Assembly (NCBI RefSeq): GCF_947496485.1
Contig: NZ_CANMCZ010000007.1
Span: forward strand, 1-64,000
Origin: an uncultured Winogradskyella sp.
Lineage (GTDB): Bacteria; Bacteroidota; Bacteroidia; Flavobacteriales; Flavobacteriaceae
Length of the DNA stretch: 64,000 bases
Reading direction: 5' to 3'
Part shown: piece by piece, positions 8,139 through 16,313 of the stretch
How the letters are laid out: each line of letters begins with the position of its first letter
How positions within the stretch are numbered: the first letter of the stretch is position 1
The notes under the pieces: model-generated
What the model was told of the DNA's origin: nothing
What the model saw: the letters and a program-made list of their open reading frames with translations, nothing else
Databases searched by the model: none
Translations under genes and position numbers: made by a program

Positions 8139-8150
8139 AAGAATATTTAT

Positions 8151-8173
8151 AAACCTTTATTTTTTAGGTTTTG
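8151..8173 (+). terminator. Probable terminator after AraC regulator 1
   Basis: A short stem AAACCT/AGGTTT with a loop of TTATTTTTT and a following TTTTG lies 13 bp beyond the stop codon. The stem is weak. Confidence 0.35.
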
Positions 8174-8214
8174 TTTAACTATTTAACCTAATAGTTGCAC
8201 TTAATGTACCCAAA

Positions 8215-8271
8215 AGTGTCATTTTTGATTTCGAAATTGTTAATGAAATACTCTTAATTACAAGAATTTTG
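8215..8271 (+). promoter_or_regulatory. Weak tandem GYTAA-type operator upstream of AraC regulator 2
   Basis: Proximal half ATTGTTAAT (8236-8244) lies exactly 28 nt before the box GAATTTTG (8264-8271). A poor distal half AGTGTCATTT sits 21 nt further up (8215). Spacing fits but the sequence match is partial. Confidence 0.35.
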
Positions 8272-8303
8272 CATTCGATAAAAACATAATTGTTTTTTAT
8301 TTA

Positions 8304-9323
8304 ATGCGAGAAATACTCATAAATAACACTACAATAGAAGATACCATTAATGAACTTAATGTCGCGCTTGACGGCAATTTAGTTGAGAAATGGGGAGAAT
8401 ACACATTGACCTTTAACAATGAATTTGGTGCAGGGGTCATTAGAAGTATAGGATTTGATTGGGGATTATCGTTGTTGGATTTTGATGTAAACTTTAAGGA
8501 AGTCACCAAAATAATATTTAAGACTATTGATAAAAAATTAGTTGAATTTATATTTATATCTGAAGGCTATCTCGAATACAAGGGCAAAATTTCTGAGGAT
8601 TTTGTAAATCTTGAGCGTTATCAAAATATTATTGTTTCTAGTTTGGAAACCAATAAAAAGACTTTTATTTTTCCCAAATCACAACAAGTCAAAGTTAATT
8701 TTATACAGGTAGTTACAAAAGATTATCTTAAAAAGAAAAATAACAATACAGAATACTTAGATAAGGTATTAAAGTCTGTATTTAAGGATAACGATCCAAA
8801 TACCTCTTTTAAACATTTAGGTAATTACAACTTAAAGATTGCAGATAAAGTAAAAGAATTAGGCGACTCCTACGATAATGGTATTATAAGAACTTTATCT
8901 ATTGAAGGTCAGCTCAATCTAATAATGGCAATGCAAATTTTAGAGCACCAAAACTCTGAAACAAGCAAATCTATAACTGATTCACTTTCAAAAGATACAA
9001 TAAAGAAAATACAAGAGCTGTCTAATCATATTATAGACAATATTTCTGAACCACTAACAATTGCTGAGTTATCAAAACTGTCTGGCCTAGGTCCGAAAAA
9101 AATTCAATTAGGATTTAAAATTTTGTATTCTAAGACAGTTAATGAATATACTCGAGATTTAAAATTAGAAATAGCTAGAGATCAACTTACGAATGACGAT
9201 TTGTCAATTTCTGAGATAGTCTACAGCATAGGCTTTAAAAGTAGAAGTTATTTTAGCAAAATTTTCCATGAACGCTACGGTATTCTGCCTAATGAATACA
9301 GAATTCAAGTAAGAGAGAAATAA
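8304..9323 (+). CDS. AraC-family transcriptional regulator 2
   Basis: A 339-aa paralogue of the other three regulators. The N-terminal half carries the motif RSIGFDWGLSLLDFDVNF, matched closely by FDWGVSLLEYDITF in regulator 4, so these two share a sensor-domain type. The C-terminal double HTH spans ~235-335, with HTH2 SISEIVYSIGFKSRSYFSKI. Such proteins usually bind tandem direct repeats and activate from sites overlapping the -35 region. The converging SRAP gene is 19 bp downstream. Confidence 0.92.
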   Translation: MREILINNTTIEDTINELNVALDGNLVEKWGEYTLTFNNEFGAGVIRSIGFDWGLSLLDFDVNFKEVTKIIFKTIDKKLVEFIFISEGYLEYKGKISEDFVNLERYQNIIVSSLETNKKTFIFPKSQQVKVNFIQVVTKDYLKKKNNNTEYLDKVLKSVFKDNDPNTSFKHLGNYNLKIADKVKELGDSYDNGIIRTLSIEGQLNLIMAMQILEHQNSETSKSITDSLSKDTIKKIQELSNHIIDNISEPLTIAELSKLSGLGPKKIQLGFKILYSKTVNEYTRDLKLEIARDQLTNDDLSISEIVYSIGFKSRSYFSKIFHERYGILPNEYRIQVREK

Positions 9324-9342
9324 TGAGGAACTCACTTATTGC

Positions 9343-10044
9343 TCATTGTTTGGGTATATCCTTATAGAAAACGGGTTCTAACACAGAGTCATAGGTCACA
9401 CCTATTTTGTGAAATTCTTTAGCTATAGGATGCGCACTGAAATCTAAATTAATTTTCTTCCCCAATAATTGATGGGTTTCAGTGTAATCCAAACTATCAT
9501 CTAACCAGAGTTTTTGCATATCTTCATCTAAAGCAAATGGCATACTATGGTTTGAGTTATGAATTTTACTAATAAACGAATTAGCCTTAGATAGAATTAA
9601 GGCACAAGTTATAAACCCATCCTTTAACTGATTATATATACCTGCAAGAGCAAAAGGCTTTTCATTTGTTAGATGCACATAATATGGGTACAACTCACCT
9701 TTATGTAAATAGTATGTAAAAAACCCGGTTACAATAATTAGACAACGCCTATTCATAAGAGCCTCGCTATAAAGCTGCTCTTCATCTATTTTATCATACT
9801 CTATATTTAAAGTATTTTGTATGTTTTGGTAATGCTCCCAATCGTCTTCATATAACTTAGGTAATATACCCCATATGGCATAAGACACTGATTTAGGTTC
9901 TTCCATTGTTATAACAGAAATGAATGATTCTTCTAAACCATTTATTACAGGATTGTTTCTGTGCAATTTTGGGTATTTAAATTGCACATTAAACTCCTCC
10001 TCGATAGCATGTTTATTGGCTGTATTTGATAATCTATAACACAT
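9343..10044 (-). CDS. SRAP (YedK/HMCES) family protein with altered active site
   Basis: A 233-aa SOS-response-associated peptidase-fold protein. The family crosslinks abasic sites in single-stranded DNA through the N-terminal Cys2 exposed after Met removal; MCYR is present here. The histidine in NHSMPF (H166) and an asparagine in the expected region (N80/IEYD) are kept. At the position of the catalytic glutamate (GFYEW in YedK, E105) this protein reads GFFTYY, placing Thr110 there. Cys2 crosslinking may be kept while Glu-dependent chemistry is changed; that is inference. It is preceded by a tandem operator at 10062-10118. Confidence 0.85.
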   Translation of the reverse strand: MCYRLSNTANKHAIEEEFNVQFKYPKLHRNNPVINGLEESFISVITMEEPKSVSYAIWGILPKLYEDDWEHYQNIQNTLNIEYDKIDEEQLYSEALMNRRCLIIVTGFFTYYLHKGELYPYYVHLTNEKPFALAGIYNQLKDGFITCALILSKANSFISKIHNSNHSMPFALDEDMQKLWLDDSLDYTETHQLLGKKINLDFSAHPIAKEFHKIGVTYDSVLEPVFYKDIPKQ

Positions 10045-10061
10045 AAGCAGCAGTTTTTGAG

Positions 10062-10118
10062 CAAAATTACGGACAACTTGTACTCTATCTTATCTTAAAT
10101 CAATCAATTAGTAGCTCA
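10062..10118 (-). promoter_or_regulatory. Tandem GYTAA operator and promoter of the SRAP gene
   Basis: Minus strand: distal half TGAGCTACTA (10118-10109), proximal half TAAGATAAG from 10097, and -7 box TAATTTTG (10069-10062). Spacings are 21 and 28 nt, as in the other members. The leader to the ATG at 10044 is only about ten nucleotides. Confidence 0.68.
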
Positions 10119-10147
10119 AATCAATCTAATATTTCAAAAACCTTTAA

Positions 10148-10204
10148 ACCGTTAAACATAAACCCTATAGTGTTAATAAGGCACTCCTTAAGCACCTATC
10201 TTTG
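10148..10204 (+). promoter_or_regulatory. Tandem GYTAA operator and promoter of AraC regulator 3
   Basis: Distal half ACCGTTAAAC (10148-10157), proximal half AGTGTTAAT (10169-10177), and a perfect -7 box TATCTTTG (10197-10204), with 21- and 28-nt spacing. It implies auto- or cross-regulation among the AraC paralogues. It is arranged back to back with the SRAP operator. Confidence 0.65.
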
Positions 10205-10228
10205 AAATAAATAAATTCTTCAGAATAG

Positions 10229-11266
10229 ATGTATAAAGAAGATCATCATATCAATGAATTCCATAACTTTTCAATTTTAGAAGAATTATTAGGCGGCCAG
10301 TTTACCCAATATTCTAAATTGGTCTATATAAATATCAATAATGTTATTGCCAAAGGTTTCATTAAATGCGTAAAACATTCTAATGGTATTATTTCTTTTA
10401 ATGCCGATTTGACTCCAAATAAGGACTTAGATATACCCATAAGCAGTTCTAAAATAGATACAATACAGTTTTTATACGTTTTTGAAGGTACTGCGGAATA
10501 CCGCATTAACAATTCAAATAAACGTCATCTTGTAAATGAGCTACAAACAGCTGTGATATTAAACAAATCATCAAGTGAGACTATTCTTAGGCTAAGAAAA
10601 AATACAAGAACCATCTTTAATATCATTAGTCTTCGTAAAAAGGTCTACACAAGCTTATTCAATAAAAATGACGATGAGTTTTCAATGAAAGCTTTAAAAT
10701 TTATAAATGATTTAAATAAAAGTGATAAGACTATTATTCCAGGCGATTATGATGTGAAAATTGCTGAACATTTTAAAAGTTATTTTAAACAGATTAATGA
10801 TGATAAAAATATGAGCTTTTTATCTGCAGAGGGTAGTATTTATCATTTACTGTCAAATCATTTTCGTTTGGCATTAAAATGTAATGATAATTATGATTCA
10901 TATGCGCAACTTAATTATACGGAACTTAAAAAAATAAGTGATTTAGGTGATGTCATAAAAGCTACGCCAGAAACTCAATATTCCATAAACATGTTGAGCA
11001 GAGAGTCTGGTTTGTCTCCAGCAAAACTTCAGGAGGGATTTAAAACACTGTATAATAGAACTGTTTCTGACTTTATAAGACATGTAAGGCTACAAAAGGC
11101 TGAATATTTAATGAATTCAACTGACTTCAATATTTCTGAGATTGTATACAGTATAGGTTTTACAAGTAGAAGTTATTTTTGTAAAATCTTTAAAAAAGAA
11201 TATGGTTGTAGTCCAAAACAATACAAGAAAAAAGTAAGTAAAAATCATTACTCTCTCAGCTTATAA
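10229..11266 (+). CDS. AraC-family transcriptional regulator 3
   Basis: A 345-aa paralogue. Its C-terminal double HTH (about residues 235-340) is very close to regulator 4: AKLQEGFKTLYNRTVSDFIR and NISEIVYSIGFTSRSYFCKI. The N-terminal ligand domain is less like regulators 2 and 4. The gene has its own tandem operator and is divergent from SRAP, with a terminator at 11310-11336. Near-identical HTHs predict that regulators 3 and 4 recognise the same half-sites. Confidence 0.92.
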   Translation: MYKEDHHINEFHNFSILEELLGGQFTQYSKLVYININNVIAKGFIKCVKHSNGIISFNADLTPNKDLDIPISSSKIDTIQFLYVFEGTAEYRINNSNKRHLVNELQTAVILNKSSSETILRLRKNTRTIFNIISLRKKVYTSLFNKNDDEFSMKALKFINDLNKSDKTIIPGDYDVKIAEHFKSYFKQINDDKNMSFLSAEGSIYHLLSNHFRLALKCNDNYDSYAQLNYTELKKISDLGDVIKATPETQYSINMLSRESGLSPAKLQEGFKTLYNRTVSDFIRHVRLQKAEYLMNSTDFNISEIVYSIGFTSRSYFCKIFKKEYGCSPKQYKKKVSKNHYSLSL

Positions 11267-11309
11267 CTAGTACTTACCCAAACTGCACTTTTAAATTAGT
11301 TAAAAAGAG

Positions 11310-11336
11310 AAAAGGATGCTATAAAGCATCCTTTTT
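11310..11336. terminator. Bidirectional terminator between AraC 3 and the DUF2383 gene
   Basis: A perfect 11-bp stem AAAAGGATGCT / AGCATCCTTTT around ATAA, with flanking A and T runs. It lies between converging genes. Confidence 0.75.
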
Positions 11337-11386
11337 ACTACCAACCTAACTAATCTTAACTAACTAAATTAAGAATGTTTCTTTAA

Positions 11387-11836
11387 CTATTGTAAGTCCT
11401 CAAGTCTTTCAATTGTTGATAATCCACTTTCAATAGTCTGCTTTTGCTTACTTAACAATAATTTTGTTGTAGATGGCAAGCTTGTTTCGTTTAATACATC
11501 GTTATATTCTTCTACAGATGATTTTTCTCCTCTTATAGCTTCCTCTAACATTGATTCTGCATTATCATTAGAGAATAATGATTTTACATCCATCCAAGCT
11601 CTATGAGCAGATCCTGTTATACTTCCTCCTTTGTCCACATCTTGTCCAAATGATTTAATTTCGCTCTTTAGTTCGTGCCCAAAATTATAGCGCTCTTGTG
11701 CTTTTCTATTAAAAAAACTTTTTAGACCAGAATGCTCTACATTCTCAGCGGCTTTTTTATATCCCTTTTCCGCATCGTATGTTTTCTCTAATAGTCCGTT
11801 TAATTTTTCTCCTACTTCTTCTGTATAATTACTCAT
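11387..11836 (-). CDS. PA2169-family (DUF2383) four-helix-bundle protein
   Basis: A 149-aa ferritin-like four-helix protein. It matches the DUF2383/PA2169 pattern: an N-terminal helix with LNGLLEKTYDAEKGYKKAAE, a middle GSITGSAHRAWMDVKS linker typical of the family, then ESMLEEAIRGEKSSVEEY. The E..K.Y and E....Y.H type residues suggest a di-metal or stress role, but no activity is established for the family. The gene has a full tandem operator (11923-11979), linking it to the stress regulon. Confidence 0.88.
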   Translation of the reverse strand: MSNYTEEVGEKLNGLLEKTYDAEKGYKKAAENVEHSGLKSFFNRKAQERYNFGHELKSEIKSFGQDVDKGGSITGSAHRAWMDVKSLFSNDNAESMLEEAIRGEKSSVEEYNDVLNETSLPSTTKLLLSKQKQTIESGLSTIERLEDLQ

Positions 11837-11922
11837 AATTTTGTGTTTTTAAATTAATGACAACTATTGTACTTTATAAATGATGTGTTGTCATTTGCCA
11901 TCATTATTTCTTTTTCATGTTA

Positions 11923-11979
11923 CAAATTTAGCGCTTAACTAAAGGCTTACTTAGTTCATATGAGCTTATTATTAACTCA
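11923..11979 (-). promoter_or_regulatory. Tandem GYTAA operator and promoter of the DUF2383 gene
   Basis: Minus strand: distal half TGAGTTAATA (11979-11970), proximal half TGAACTAAG from 11958, and -7 box TAAATTTG (11930-11923). This is one of the best matches in the set. Confidence 0.75.
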
Positions 11980-12073
11980 TTCAAAAATGACTTCATAAAT
12001 TTTTCTTAAAAGAAATCGATAGAGCAAATCAATGTGAAATTTCATCTTTATTTTTAGATAAAATTTAAATATC

Positions 12074-12283
12074 ATGATAAGAAAAGGAACAAAAGTAAAA
12101 TGGAAATGGGGAAATGGTGAAGCTGAGGGTAAGGTTGTAGAAACGTATTCTAAAAAAGTCACTAAAACGATAAAAGGTAACAATGTTACAAGGCATGGAG
12201 AGGCTGGCAACAAAGCACTTTTTATAAAGCAATCTGATGGTAGCGAAGTATTAAAAAGTGAAGATGAAGTAACAAAGCTGTAA
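12074..12283 (+). CDS. DUF2945 (hypervirulence-associated TUDOR-like) protein
   Basis: A 69-aa protein with a small SH3/Tudor-like beta fold. It begins with KGTKVKWKWGNGEAEGKVVE and ends with a KSEDEVTKL strand, both characteristic of DUF2945. The family is small, cytosolic and often placed beside stress genes; no biochemical function is known. It diverges from the DUF2383 gene. I could not place a tandem operator with correct spacing on the plus strand. A bidirectional terminator follows. Confidence 0.85.
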   Translation: MIRKGTKVKWKWGNGEAEGKVVETYSKKVTKTIKGNNVTRHGEAGNKALFIKQSDGSEVLKSEDEVTKL

Positions 12284-12307
12284 AAGATTGAACTATAGAA
12301 ATCAAAA

Positions 12308-12336
12308 AAGCCTCAGAAGTTGTAAAACTGAGGCTT
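12308..12336. terminator. Bidirectional terminator
   Basis: A perfect 9-bp stem AAGCCTCAG / CTGAGGCTT with an 11-nt loop and A-rich left flank, between the DUF2945 gene and the converging lipoprotein gene. Confidence 0.7.
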
Positions 12337-12367
12337 AAATAGAAATCTCACTAAAACTAATAAATCT

Positions 12368-12943
12368 CTATTTTGAATAAATAACTTTAGGATTTGTTAG
12401 CTTATTTTTTAAATCGCTAACACTATTTAAATATTTGTATTGTCTATTGAAAGAGCGATTTGGTCGCTTACCAACAATATAATAGGCCACATCTAAATCT
12501 GGTGCATTTAATGTCACTTGGTCAGAAACACGCATTTTCTTGTCACCAATTTTTTGATCTGTCATTTTAAGCTCAGAAATTACATGTAGTTTTTTTCCTG
12601 TTGCCCATATCTCTATAATCTCAAGTTCGTGGGCATTATTTTCCACCTCTGCTTGTACTGATAAAGTACGTTCTTCTTTGTCACCACCATCTGGCATATC
12701 AACATCTATATAAGGTACTTCAACCTCTTCTTCTTCCATCACTATAACGACTTTAGGTATAGAAACTGTTTCTGTTTTTGTACCAACATTTACGTCTGCC
12801 CAATCTACATCGAACGTTGGTAACTGCCCTTCTTCAACATCGACGTCTACGTCAACACTAGGTAATTGAGTTTCTTTTTTTTGAGTTATATCACAGCTTG
12901 TCATTAATACTGCAATACATACTATTGTAAATAAATTTTTCAT
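12368..12943 (-). CDS. Lipoprotein with acidic DVDV-rich segment
   Basis: A 191-aa lipoprotein of unknown function. The signal peptide MKNLFTIVCIAVLMTSC ends in a lipobox with Cys17. Residues ~25-85 are strikingly acidic and low-complexity (VDVDVDVEEG, FDVDWADVN, EEEEVEVPYIDVDMP), which would suit divalent-cation binding or an extended linker. The rest (~90-191) looks like a small folded domain with VSELKMTDQK and YYIVGKRP. I do not recognise a family. It carries a strong tandem operator (12973-13029). Confidence 0.8.
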   Translation of the reverse strand: MKNLFTIVCIAVLMTSCDITQKKETQLPSVDVDVDVEEGQLPTFDVDWADVNVGTKTETVSIPKVVIVMEEEEVEVPYIDVDMPDGGDKEERTLSVQAEVENNAHELEIIEIWATGKKLHVISELKMTDQKIGDKKMRVSDQVTLNAPDLDVAYYIVGKRPNRSFNRQYKYLNSVSDLKNKLTNPKVIYSK

Positions 12944-12972
12944 TGTGTATAAGTTGTTTGATTATTATGATA

Positions 12973-13029
12973 CAAACCTACTGCGCATTTTAAAATCTAC
13001 TTAACGCTAATAAAATCTTTATTGACTCA
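12973..13029 (-). promoter_or_regulatory. Tandem GYTAA operator and promoter of the DVDV lipoprotein gene
   Basis: Minus strand: distal half TGAGTCAATA (13029-13020), proximal half AGCGTTAAG from 13008, and -7 box TAGGTTTG (12980-12973), with the standard 21/28 spacing. Confidence 0.75.
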
Positions 13030-13056
13030 TTCAGTCAAACTAATATAATAATGTAT

Positions 13057-13113
13057 TGAGTTAATATTAATACGACTTTCAACATACACTTAGTTATAGT
13101 TATACTATCTTGT
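13057..13113 (+). promoter_or_regulatory. Tandem operator (weaker) and promoter of DUF2254-DUF2652
   Basis: Plus strand: perfect distal half TGAGTTAATA (13057-13066), degenerate proximal half TTCAACATA (13078-13086), and -7 box TATCTTGT (13106-13113), all at the standard spacing. It starts 27 bp from the divergent operator at 12973-13029, so the two promoters point away from each other. Confidence 0.5.
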
Positions 13114-13138
13114 GATAAGCTAAGATGATAATATTTAA

Positions 13139-14413
13139 ATGAAATATTTACTTAAAGGTATTGATCTATTTTATAAACGCATTATCGGCAGTATCGCGTT
13201 CTACCCTATCCTAATAAGCTTAGGATTCATAATACTAGCAATTGTAATGTTGAGTATTGAAAACTCAGACATATGCATTAAAATCAAAGAAAATATCTCC
13301 TACCTTCTTATCAAAGATATTGATACCGCTAGAACAATGCTATCTACTTTAATTGGTGGTATTTTTTCTCTTACAGTTTTTAGTTTCTCAATGGTAATGG
13401 TGGTCTTAAATCAGGCATCGTCCAATTTTTCACCTAGACTACTTCCTGGTTTGATTTCTAATAAAAAACATCAAATTATTTTAGGATCCTATATCGGTAC
13501 ACTACTCTACAGCTTAATTGTTCTAATGAATATTAAAAGTTTTGAAGCCGTGGAAGATTCCATAGGTCTATCTATATTATTAGGTGTATTTTTTGGTGTA
13601 AGCTGCACTGGGCTTTTTGTTTATTTTATACATACTATATCGCAAGAAATACAAATACAAAATATCGTCAGTCGTATTTTTAAAACATCATTAAAGACTA
13701 TTGAATCGAAGATTGAATTGCAAAAAAAATCAAAAAGTATATTAGATTTTAATAATGAAGGTATAAACTTTGAAATTAAATCAGAAAAAACAGGTTATTA
13801 TGAAGGCTTCTCAAAAGACTTACTATCTAACGCTCTTGACAATTATGACGACATACACATAGAAATTATACCACAAACCAATAAATACATAAAAGAAGGA
13901 GATGTACTCATAAAAAGCAACAAACAAATTGACGATGATAAGCGAGAAGATTTATTGTTTAGCCTCAGTATTTTGCCAAGTATGCATGTAGACAAAGGGT
14001 ACACGTCTAATATGATTAAACTAATGGAAGTTGCGATTCGAGCTATGTCGCCAGGTATAAATGATCCTGGTACAGCTGTAGATGTTATCAATAAATTAGG
14101 GCTACTTTTAAAGAAAGCCTTTGAATTAAAAAGCCATACTTATTTAGAAAAAGACAACTTTGCTGTGTTATATCATGACATTGACTACAAGGAAATAATG
14201 CGCTTGGTATTTCAACCCTTACGACAATATTCTAAAAATGATAGTGTTGTGATGTATAAGTTAATAGATACGTTGAATTATGTCAATAATTCTGACACGA
14301 TTACCTTAGATGCTAAAAAAGCAGTAAATTCAGAATTAAAATCTTTAGAAGATGATGCAAAAGAAAGTATCTTTAACAAAGACGATTTAAATATTATTTT
14401 AAATATCAAATAA
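13139..14413 (+). CDS. DUF2254 integral membrane protein
   Basis: A 424-aa membrane protein. Four hydrophobic segments (~20-42, 65-92, 111-131, 140-165) in the N-terminal 170 residues include the family-typical LIGGIFSLTVFSFSMVMVVLNQASSNFSPRLL. The cytoplasmic C-terminal half contains the conserved AIRAMSPGINDPGTAVDVI. The family is widespread and uncharacterised, and the C-terminal half probably folds as a separate domain. It forms an operon with the DUF2652 gene 5 bp downstream. Confidence 0.92.
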   Translation: MKYLLKGIDLFYKRIIGSIAFYPILISLGFIILAIVMLSIENSDICIKIKENISYLLIKDIDTARTMLSTLIGGIFSLTVFSFSMVMVVLNQASSNFSPRLLPGLISNKKHQIILGSYIGTLLYSLIVLMNIKSFEAVEDSIGLSILLGVFFGVSCTGLFVYFIHTISQEIQIQNIVSRIFKTSLKTIESKIELQKKSKSILDFNNEGINFEIKSEKTGYYEGFSKDLLSNALDNYDDIHIEIIPQTNKYIKEGDVLIKSNKQIDDDKREDLLFSLSILPSMHVDKGYTSNMIKLMEVAIRAMSPGINDPGTAVDVINKLGLLLKKAFELKSHTYLEKDNFAVLYHDIDYKEIMRLVFQPLRQYSKNDSVVMYKLIDTLNYVNNSDTITLDAKKAVNSELKSLEDDAKESIFNKDDLNIILNIK

Positions 14414-14418
14414 AACAT

Positions 14419-15021
14419 ATGAATATGTCACCGACATTAATATGCATACCAGACATTAGTGGATTTACTAAGTTTATGTCTGACGTAGACATTAGTTTAA
14501 CTTCAAAAGTTATTCCGTCGCTTTTGAATAATATCATATATGCCAATAAACTCGATCTAAAAGTCTCTGAGATAGAAGGTGATGCTGTTTTGTTTTATCG
14601 TACAGGAGAGTTACCTCCTTTTGAAGATTTAATCAATCAAATGCGATTATTTTATACAAGATTCTATGAACAGTTAGAGGTATTAGGTAAACGTTTCAGC
14701 CATAAAATAAATGGTGATGATATTCCAGAAAGGCTAGGATTAAAAATAGTGTTGCACTATGGAAAATCTGTTGGCTCAGTTGCCATCGGGTCCAGAATTA
14801 AACTCATGGGAGAAGACGTTATTATAGCACATAGGTTGCTCAAAAATAATATCCCAATTGATGAATATCTACTGTTATCTGATACTTTATTAGACGAATA
14901 TAAAGACGAAAAGATATATGCTAATTTTGATTGGGGAAGACTTATAAAAGAGGAGGAGGCCTACAAGCATATTGGTGAAATAGGTTATAGCTATGTTAAC
15001 TTAACGCCCTTAGTAGATTAA
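14419..15021 (+). CDS. DUF2652 protein, class III cyclase-like fold
   Basis: A 200-aa cytosolic protein of the DUF2652 family. Its start (LICIPDISGFTKFMSDVDI) and the later EIEGDAVLFY resemble the two metal-binding segments of class III nucleotidyl cyclases (F.DI.GFT and ..GD..). LKIVLHYGKSVGSVAIGS resembles the cyclase dimer-interface strand. Whether it is active cannot be decided: an obvious second catalytic Asp is seen (EGDA), but base-selecting and transition-state residues are not clear. It is translated 5 bp after DUF2254. It is the nearest cyclase-like gene to the orphan Pycsar-type effector at 19786-20976. Confidence 0.82.
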   Translation: MNMSPTLICIPDISGFTKFMSDVDISLTSKVIPSLLNNIIYANKLDLKVSEIEGDAVLFYRTGELPPFEDLINQMRLFYTRFYEQLEVLGKRFSHKINGDDIPERLGLKIVLHYGKSVGSVAIGSRIKLMGEDVIIAHRLLKNNIPIDEYLLLSDTLLDEYKDEKIYANFDWGRLIKEEEAYKHIGEIGYSYVNLTPLVD

Positions 15022-15170
15022 TTTTTAATATTTAAAAAATTATACTTCACAATACAATCTCATTGTAAGAATATTTACGACCTAGCTATATTTATGTTAA
15101 ACTTTTATATTTAAACATTAAACAAAAATACTTATAATCTATTTTTATATTAACTAACCAACACAGTAAT

Positions 15171-16199
15171 ATGACCGAAATAAATATAACTGCTCAAAGT
15201 ACAGAAGGTACGGTAAAGCAAATACAAGAAGTCATTGGTGGTACCATAGAAGATAAATGGGGAGAATACACATTGACTGTTGATAGTGATTTAGCTCATG
15301 GAAATATTCGATTTATAACTTTTGATTGGGGAGTAAGCTTGTTAGAATATGATATTACCTTTTTTGAAGAGATTGTTTTAATAATGGATGCTTCTCAGTA
15401 TAATCCTATCCATTTTGCCTACTGTCTAAATGGTAATTGTGGCCATCGATTTGGTTTTCAAAAAGAAATTAAAACCCTGCAGCAATTTCAGTCTGTAATT
15501 ATAACAAGCCGCGATGGTGGTTATAATTATGGTTACTTTCCAAAGGACACTAAATTAGAAATCAATGTTATACAAATTGTAAGGAAACAATTCTTAAAAA
15601 AGCGACTGAATAATGTATCACAACTCAATCAAAAATTATATGAAGTGTTTTTAGATAAAGATCATGATAAAACATTTTCCTACTTTGGCACTCACAATCT
15701 TAAAATAGCTGGAGTTATTGGTAGTCTCAGAAAGATTCGTCAAAAAGGCATGGCGAGAGTCCTACAAATTGAAGGTAAAGTCTACCAGATATTATCCATG
15801 CATTTACAGCAATATAATTTGGACGTTAACAACAAAAAAGTAAAGACAAACCTTTCAAGAAGTGAATTAAAAATTATACGTGGTATTTCTAAAAAAATAT
15901 TAAAAGATGTTTCTTTAGATTATTCAGTTGATTTACTAGCTGAAGAATCTGGTTTAACTCAAGCAAAACTTCAAGAAGGGTTTAAATTACTTTATAACAG
16001 AACTGTTACTGAATATATAAGACATGTAAGATTAGAAGCTGCAAGAGAATTAATTAATACCACAGACTTAAACATTTCCCAGATTGTTTATTCAATTGGC
16101 TTTAGTAGTAGAAGTTATTTTTCAAAAATTTTCAAAGAAAAATTTGACATTAGTCCTAGTGAGTTTTTAAAACTTAAGCGTGCTAAAATAGCAATCTGA
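15171..16199 (+). CDS. AraC-family transcriptional regulator 4
   Basis: A 342-aa paralogue. The N-terminal sensor is of the same type as regulator 2 (EDKWGEYTLTVDSD and FDWGVSLLEYD). The double HTH (~235-335) is closest to regulator 3 (QAKLQEGFKLLYNRTVTEYI and NISQIVYSIGFSSRSYFSKI). It thus looks like a mosaic of the two subtypes. It lies immediately before the aldehyde dehydrogenase-topoisomerase IB operon on the same strand. No tandem operator with a good -7 box was found upstream. Confidence 0.92.
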   Translation: MTEINITAQSTEGTVKQIQEVIGGTIEDKWGEYTLTVDSDLAHGNIRFITFDWGVSLLEYDITFFEEIVLIMDASQYNPIHFAYCLNGNCGHRFGFQKEIKTLQQFQSVIITSRDGGYNYGYFPKDTKLEINVIQIVRKQFLKKRLNNVSQLNQKLYEVFLDKDHDKTFSYFGTHNLKIAGVIGSLRKIRQKGMARVLQIEGKVYQILSMHLQQYNLDVNNKKVKTNLSRSELKIIRGISKKILKDVSLDYSVDLLAEESGLTQAKLQEGFKLLYNRTVTEYIRHVRLEAARELINTTDLNISQIVYSIGFSSRSYFSKIFKEKFDISPSEFLKLKRAKIAI

Positions 16200-16208
16200 T
16201 AATGTATT

Positions 16209-16265
16209 ACAACTAATAATTACATCAAATGCGTTAACCAAGACAAGCGATGTATCATAATTTAG
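16209..16265 (+). promoter_or_regulatory. Tandem GYTAA operator and promoter of the SSADH-topoisomerase operon
   Basis: Distal half ACAACTAATA (16209-16218), proximal half TGCGTTAAC (16230-16238), and -7 box TAATTTAG (16258-16265). The 11-mer TGCGTTAACCA followed by exactly 17 nt and TAATTT is repeated at 19486-19521. Confidence 0.7.
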
Positions 16266-16313
16266 TGTCATAATAAAATTGAAGCCAATTTAATAACGAT
16301 ACACCATAATATT

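Noticed and set aside
12074-12283. A long antisense frame (11977-12213, minus) over the DUF2945 gene
   Set aside because: The plus-strand frame has a clear DUF2945 match, while the antisense product has no family features and lacks a promoter.
15022-15170. Tandem operator upstream of AraC regulator 4
   Set aside because: A TATATTTA box exists but the positions 28 and 49 bp upstream lack GYTAA-type half-sites.
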